Assembly: GCA_015680685.1 (NCBI GenBank)
Contig: MNCI01037953.1
Location: 1,541,058 to 1,605,057, forward strand
Origin: Gnetum montanum
Taxonomy: Eukaryota > Streptophyta > Gnetopsida > Gnetales > Gnetaceae
DNA: 64,000 bases
Reading direction: 5' to 3'
This document shows, piece by piece, positions 58,605-64,000 of this stretch. The first letter of the stretch is position 1; each line of letters begins with the position of its first letter. The translations under genes were made by a program, and so were the position numbers. Below the pieces are notes generated by a model. That model did not search any database, had not been told where the DNA came from, and saw only the letters and a program-made list of their open reading frames with translations.

Positions 58605-59201
58605 TTGGACGCTCTCACTCAGGTTAAGGAAGCTCTTAAACAAAAGAACACTACATTGAGCTTGTACGACCTAATCATGACATCTGTCCCATACTATGAG
58701 GCTTTGATCTGCATGTTGATGGTGATTTCGATTGACGAAGACATGCCAGTGGAAGAGGAAGCAATCCACTTGGTCATGCTTCCCTCTGCGCTTGCAGAGC
58801 CAAAGTCGTCCCAACTAACTTTCTGCGATGACTCTATTAGGGAAGACCCCAAAAGGGGTCAGGTGACTATAGCACCCCTATTCATCACAATTCGGGTCGG
58901 CCAACATAGGATCCGAAGGGTACATGTCAATGATGGGGCTGCCATGAATGTCATCCCCTTCCCTATTGTGGATAAGTTGGGCTTGGTCGACCAGATCAAG
59001 CCCACAATGATGTCATGCCTAAAGTCATTTAATGGGGCACGGGTCGTGGTGAAGGGCATGGTCCATATTGACTTCGTAGCGGGGGATCAATTCCCCATGA
59101 ATGCAACGTTTATCATGGTCGAAGAAATGCCCAGGTTTAACCTGATCTTGGGGAGGTCATGGCTAGCACAGCTTAGGGTTATCTCCTCACCCATACACTA
59201 G
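58605..59201 (+). pseudogene. retropepsin of element C (catalytic Asp replaced)
   Basis: A 198-codon open frame. The active-site stretch reads HVNDGAAMNVI: the codon matching B's first Asp is AAT (58929-58931), so the catalytic Asp is Asn. DKLGLVDQIKPT, CLKSFNGARVVV and FNLILGRSWLAQLRV follow, as in B. A homologous downstream stretch continues past the stop to about 59510 and ends near GVDEGPRKT and a GCGTAG-rich word. Confidence 0.8.
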
Positions 59202-59639
59202 AAAATCCACCTGCCCTACGCAAGGAGGGAGGTGGTGATCCATGGTGACGAGGTAGCGACACAAGGTATCAATAACGTAGACATGGAACAGGGCTCAGAG
59301 GTCATAACCTTTGAGAATGAAGCACCTGTCTTTGCACACACTAACCATCCAACGAAAGAATTGGCTCGACAAACTAGTTCCTAAAATGAAAATGCATGGG
59401 CTGAGTTGCCCTTCCAAGTGGAGGACAACGGTGTAGACGAAGGCCCTCGTAAAACGCCTCTGCCTTATGTCTCGCTCAACCCATGATGGGTCAAGAAGCA
59501 GCTACGCATAGCGTAGCAACCCCACTGCTTCCTACCCAGTTGCCACCCTTTGTACATTTACCGTCTCTTTCATTTTGCACCCATCCATCTATACTAATTA
59601 TCATCTTTTTTGTTATTGCATCATTCTTTTAAGATGTAG

Positions 59640-59756
59640 TGGCCTGAAATGGCCTAAAACTATGCTATGCGATGGCCCGAAATGGCCTAAAACTAGTGAT
59701 GGCCTGAAATTGCCTAAAACTAGTGATTGCCTGAAATGGCCTAAAACTAAAATAAA
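59640..59756. repeat. short tandem repeat between protease and antisense gene (C)
   Basis: Four copies of 'gatggcctgaaatggcctaa', 27-30 bp apart, at the same place as B's array at 41460-41740 and sharing its core words. Confidence 0.8.
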
Positions 59757-59926
59757 GGAATGAAATTTTAACATAAAATTCAGCATGTAGACAATGCATA
59801 AGTTAGTGTAGAGCCAATTTCTTTGCCGAAATTCTCCATTTTCATTCAAATTTTTTGTCTTTTACACAATGTTTGCAAAAATTCTACAAAATCCAAAATT
59901 TCAAAATTTCAAAAAATCCCATGCTG

Positions 59927-62900
59927 TCATGGTTTGTCTTCATCTACATCATCTTCTTCGCCATCATTTGCTTTGGTGTCATCCCCTTTTGCATCACCTT
60001 CCTTTGCGTTGTCCTCTACCGCCCCTTCATTCCTACCCTCTGTGGGCCCTGTGTCCTCATATAGAACCTGCATTTTAAAATGAAGTAGTCAGCTAGGGAA
60101 ACATATGCAAGCTACAACACACAAGCATTAACACAGCAGAAAGTGACTGACCTGAGATGGCCTTGCATCCATCTCGAAAGGTATCTGATCTAAATCAAGC
60201 CCGAGGTGGTGCTAGACGTCCTCTTCCGTGATACTTGCCCAATGCCTATTACTTGGTTTAGCATCTGCAACAACTTTCTCCTTTTCAATGGTCCTCCATC
60301 TCGGTGATGCTAGAGAAAAGGAGGCAGTAGCGGTCTTGCCTGTGGGAAGGTCCACTTCCTGTTCAGGAGATTCCATGACCTTTACCTTCTCCTTGAACTT
60401 GTTATAGGCCTCAAAAGCGCCAATGGAATTTATGAATGCTTTATAGGTAAACGTCTTCACAGAAGCGTCCCTGTATAGCTTACGATAGGTGGCACGTTCT
60501 AGTTTATACATGTGCTTATGGTTCTTCTGGGACTGCCCCCATTCGTAAATCCTAGTGCTATAATCTTTCCAATCTTGACTCTTCTAGGCCAATAAGTCCA
60601 TTTGCATTCACTGTTCTATTATTTCTCGGGTGGCTTCATTGTTCAGTCGCACGACTGTCCAATTTCGGGCACAATCTACCACAGTTGTGCACCAATTGTT
60701 GTCATTAGTATCATGGGCTATGAGGAATTTGTTCCTCAATTTGAGGTCTGCCACCTTGGTGCTCAGGTCAGCCTTATCTTTCTCAGCCTTTTGGACCCAT
60801 TTCCACAGGTCCTCGTTGACACGCCTACACTCCCACAAGGAGCGTGCCGAGTGCAAAGTGCATTTGTTGGCCTCGTTGTATGCCTGATGAGGCACCTCGG
60901 TCACTTCAGGCGGGAATGTAGGCATGACATCGACTTTCAAAGGCCATGTCAAGTCCCATTTGAGCCAAGAGGCTGTCACCACACAAGGAGCACATCAGTC
61001 ATATTAACGTAGCAAGGTTAGGAAACTTAAGGTATTTAGCATAGCAACATGAAAGTGTCTAGCATAGCTACTTACCCACTTCAGGGTTGACTTGTCTGAG
61101 GCGGTCGATCATGTCGTCGACGATCCCCTGCATAAACATAAATTTGTCAGGGGTCTCGACCCATGGTTCCACACGAATCAAAGGGGGTCTTGCAACATTA
61201 ACAGTGGCATCTGTCATACAACTAAACATGTTAGCAATGACCGAAGGGGACTATGATAAGGTGAATATATTGTTAAACTCACCAGCTTCTAGTTGTAGTT
61301 CCCCTTCCTTTTGACTCAGAGCGATCGCAGTACCCTTAGCAGAAGTCCCTTCTAGATCGATGCGAACCTCTTCTTTATTTGCTGGCATCTTTCGTTTTAA
61401 GGCACCAGCATCCTCTTCATCCATAGAAGACTCCTCTTCATCTCCAAAAATGTCATCCTTGTTGGTAGGGGAACTTTCCCTAACAACAAGAGCCCTTTCC
61501 TCAGCGATAGGAGCTCTTTCCTTCTTGACCGAGGCCCTTTCCTCTAATAATGGGGCCTCCGCATCTTTATTTGTCACCCTTTTCTTGGGGGCTGACACCT
61601 CTTGGTCACCTTTTTCCTCTTCCTCTTCTTCCTCTGGTAGCAAAAAACATGTTTGCATTAGTTCAAAGTAGGTCAGCTTAAAGCGTAGCAGGCATGAGCA
61701 AAATAGGTGAAGGAATAAGCATAAGCAAAAGTGTTTACCAATGGGGGGTTGCATCCTACGTAATTTAAGCCGCAGTCCCTACCCCTCCTCTTCTTCCACA
61801 TGTAGGGTTTTCTTAGTTGAAGGAGGCCTCTTTCGCTGCAACTTACTAGTCACCGTTTTGGCAATGAGACGTTTCCCCTGTGATATGCTACCGGTGACAG
61901 CAGGGGGTGCCTCTCCTACGCTGTCTTGGCCACAAAAGTTGCAGGGCACTCAATCCTTAGTCATCATGGAGAATGACTCCCTAATTACTTTTGGGGGATC
62001 TTGGGCTCGGGTGGTCCAAAGAACTTGGTAGATCCACGGCTTGGAAATCTGATTACGATTCTGCATTAGCCAGGTCCCATTATTGTGGACTACCAAAAAA
62101 TCCATGAAACACCACAAATAGGCTATGTAAATGATGTAATGCACATTGAAAAGTGAATCTTGCATCTTGTGGATCCCCACAATTTTATTTTGCAAGCCTT
62201 TACATAGAAACCTAGCCCAGTTGTAGCGAGCCCCCTCTTCCATGACCTCACGCATTACCCAGGCTTGCTCAATCCCAAGGATCTTCCCTTGGGAAAGTAG
62301 TTGGGGGATAGCATGAGCACGGAAGATAGGATAAACCTCCTGAGCAGGCCTCGCCCTGACCTTCTCCATAGGGATCCCCTTTTGCTCTTTGGCAACCCCT
62401 ATCCACTCCTCGATGTCTTTCTTCTGAAGCTTCAACTCCTTCTTGGTCCTCGACCCTATGAGAATGCTGTCATTAGGGACACCGAAAAGGTCCATGAATA
62501 GCTGGTCATTAATTTCAATGACCACCCACACACCATGTATGCATGTACGGAAGTGGTTGGCCTTGTCGGAAAAGGAGTTTGCTAGGGAGAGCATCTCAGT
62601 GGTAGGGATGCTTAGATTTGGGGCTAGGAACAAATCCATAAGCCTAGAATTTTGGATATGCTTGAGCAAGGATTCTAAAGCTGCACTACATATCCAACGC
62701 TGACTCTCATCTACTTCTTCATACTTGAAGTAGATGTTTGCCTTCTGGTTCCTAGTGGTTATTACAGTCACCTCTTGGGACTTCTTTGCCCCTATGGCAG
62801 TTTGTGCAGAAGCGGTTAGCATAAAAACACAAAAAATACAAAAATTAATGAAGACATTCGAGCATGTTGTACTTACTGATTAGCTTACCAGGTCTATATG

Positions 62901-63696
62901 GTAATGGGAATGGTAGAAGACTAACTAGGACATCGTCAATGGCGATCGGTTTTGAGGGGTGCCCATCCCTCATCCAACCAACCGAACTCCTTGCATCTGT
63001 TGTAGAGATTGGGATATAGGTCTGGATAGGTGTGGTACTCACCCTTGCATTGACCTATCACACATACACACATATTCCCAACATAAGAAAACTCCTGCAG
63101 GGCCATCTGTGCTATGGTCAACACATCCGTATCGTCGTGAAGCCCTTTTGCATTGATGTAAAACCTGGTAACGAAAACATACCATTAACATTTGGCTAGC
63201 ATAACAAACGTCACATAACGCAGTGAAACAAGGCTAAAAAACCCACATGCTAGCACTGTAGATGGTTCCTGGTGGATTTTGGAAGCACGTTCCCATATGA
63301 CGTGCAATAAATAATGTGTTGTAAGGATGGTAGCAGCTGTATTTAGGCATATCCCAGATCTAGGCAAAATGCCTTAAATTCTTGGGGTGCTGATTGGATC
63401 CTTCTCCCTGCCTACTACTGATTTCCCCATCTGTAAAATACCTTAAAATACCCCGGTTTGCCCCAGGAAATAGGGTTTCTATTATGGTGGCTGCTACTTC
63501 CTCCGCTAAGTGTGACCAAACGATCACACTAAAGCATTGGAGGAGTAATTGTAGGAACTCCTTTGCTTCATCTTGGAACCAAACCGCCTGATCTCCCACA
63601 CGTGTATGAGAAGGAGGAACATGGGCCACTGGTCTGTTCATGTAGCACATGACCCCTATAATTTCTATGAAAATTAGAATTGGCCTTAGCGCTATC
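59927..63696 (-). pseudogene. antisense seven-exon gene of element C; FCP1/NIF-like start, unknown rest
   Basis: Minus-strand exons: 63696-63247, 63164-62877, 62791-61739, 61633-61283, 61210-61076, 60972-60152 and 60067-59927 (TGA). All introns are GT/AG, 72-105 bp, with donors such as GTAAGT at 62876 and 61075. Codon phase agrees at all six junctions. Exons 1-2 resemble FCP1/NLI-interacting-factor phosphatases: KEFLQLLLQCFSVIVWSHLA, then YNTLFIARHMGTCFQNPPGT where active relatives have NTLLxDDxPYKAxxNPP. The catalytic Asp residues are absent. Exon 3 is a 290-codon open stretch, then a stop and a Lys/Arg-rich end. Exon 4 is Glu-rich with GALKRKM, exon 6 a likely coiled coil, exon 7 an acidic tail ending EDDVDEDKP. 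Stops in exons 1, 3 and 6 and a frame break in exon 2 show decay. Upstream exons may be missing. Confidence 0.7.
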
Positions 63697-63840
63697 CTGC
63701 CCAACACAACAACAAATGTTAGCATCATGTCTGAGTGCAATACACACGTAGCGTAGCAAGAACTAGCATTTTAGTAAATAGCATAACATAATCTTCTTCC
63801 TGCACATAGCGTAGCAAAAACATGAAAGAAATAGCGTAGT

Positions 63841-64000
63841 TGATGAGACGCGATATCGCGTCCCGCCTCCATTTCTATAAATAAGAGGCGGCACTCCCTT
63901 CATTTCCCAATCCTGGCTAGTGTAGCGAAGCTCTGGCAGATTGATCACTCCAGAGTTAGAATTTTTTCCCATGTGCCCGCAGTAGGAGTCCTAGAGTGAA
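63841..64000 (+). repeat. Athila-type LTR (F), start only
   Basis: It starts TGATGAGACGCG, has a perfect 16-bp palindrome GACGCGATATCGCGTC (63847-63862) and a TATAAATA box at 63876-63883. It then matches LTR D ('tccagagttaaaat' and 'gtgcccgcaacaggagtct' regions). CpG sites are well kept, so it looks younger than the others. It interrupts element C and runs off the window. Confidence 0.75.

Larger units (their letters stand above)
53555..64000 (+). mobile_element. element C: Tat/Ogre-like retrotransposon, 3' part outside the window
   Basis: Related to element B but better preserved: LTR 53555-55306, leader with a 165-bp duplication, gag from 55717, protease to 59201, short tandem repeat, and antisense spliced gene 59927-63696. 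It is then interrupted at 63841 by an Athila-type LTR. RT and the 3' LTR are not in the window. It lies inside the same gag fragment of D that B entered. Confidence 0.8.

Overview
The window reads as nuclear DNA from a repeat-rich land plant, probably a gymnosperm. It holds one intact gene, for translation elongation factor 1-alpha, whose protein carries plant-type signatures (the ICCCNK stretch and a lysine-rich [10 protein letters not shown] tail). Almost everything else is old, stop-riddled LTR retrotransposon sequence nested in layers, plus tandem repeats and a broken DNA transposon. The species call is an inference from the protein tail and the repeat load.

Left third (1-17.9 kb). A partial Athila-type LTR lies at the left edge, followed by a tandem array and a fragment of an Athila-type third ORF. 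Then comes a complete Athila-like Ty3/gypsy element A on the minus strand (4829-17905). It has two LTRs, a decayed tRNA-Asp primer-binding site, gag, protease, RT, RNase H, integrase and a third ORF, and is bracketed by the 5-bp duplication ATGAC.

Middle (17.9-31.8 kb). AT-rich sequence leads to a decayed MULE-type transposase with a SWIM zinc finger, flanked by direct repeats. Next are two tandem arrays and then the EF1A gene on the minus strand, with three coding exons, a leader intron of about 1 kb and a promoter region containing a perfect inverted repeat. Upstream of it lie a SINE-like relic and a C-rich, G-quadruplex-capable tract.

Right half (31.8-64 kb). A solo LTR fragment (minus) sits head to head with the 5' LTR of a second Athila-like element D (plus). 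D's gag is split by an 18-kb Tat/Ogre-like element B (35261-53254), bracketed by the duplication ACTTA. D resumes for about 300 bp and is then interrupted by a second Tat/Ogre-like element C (53555 onward). A further Athila-like LTR, F, begins inside C at 63841 and runs off the window.

The most interesting signal is in B and C. Both carry, between protease and the place of reverse transcriptase, an ANTISENSE gene with canonical introns of 70-125 bp. At least five exons occur in the same order with similar lengths in both copies, and in C the reading frame continues across every exon junction from exon 1 to exon 7, apart from a frameshift or extra intron inside exon 2 and a few stop codons. 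In C the gene extends upstream into exons that resemble an FCP1/NLI-interacting-factor-type phosphatase with its catalytic positions lost. I do not know of a described element with this layout.
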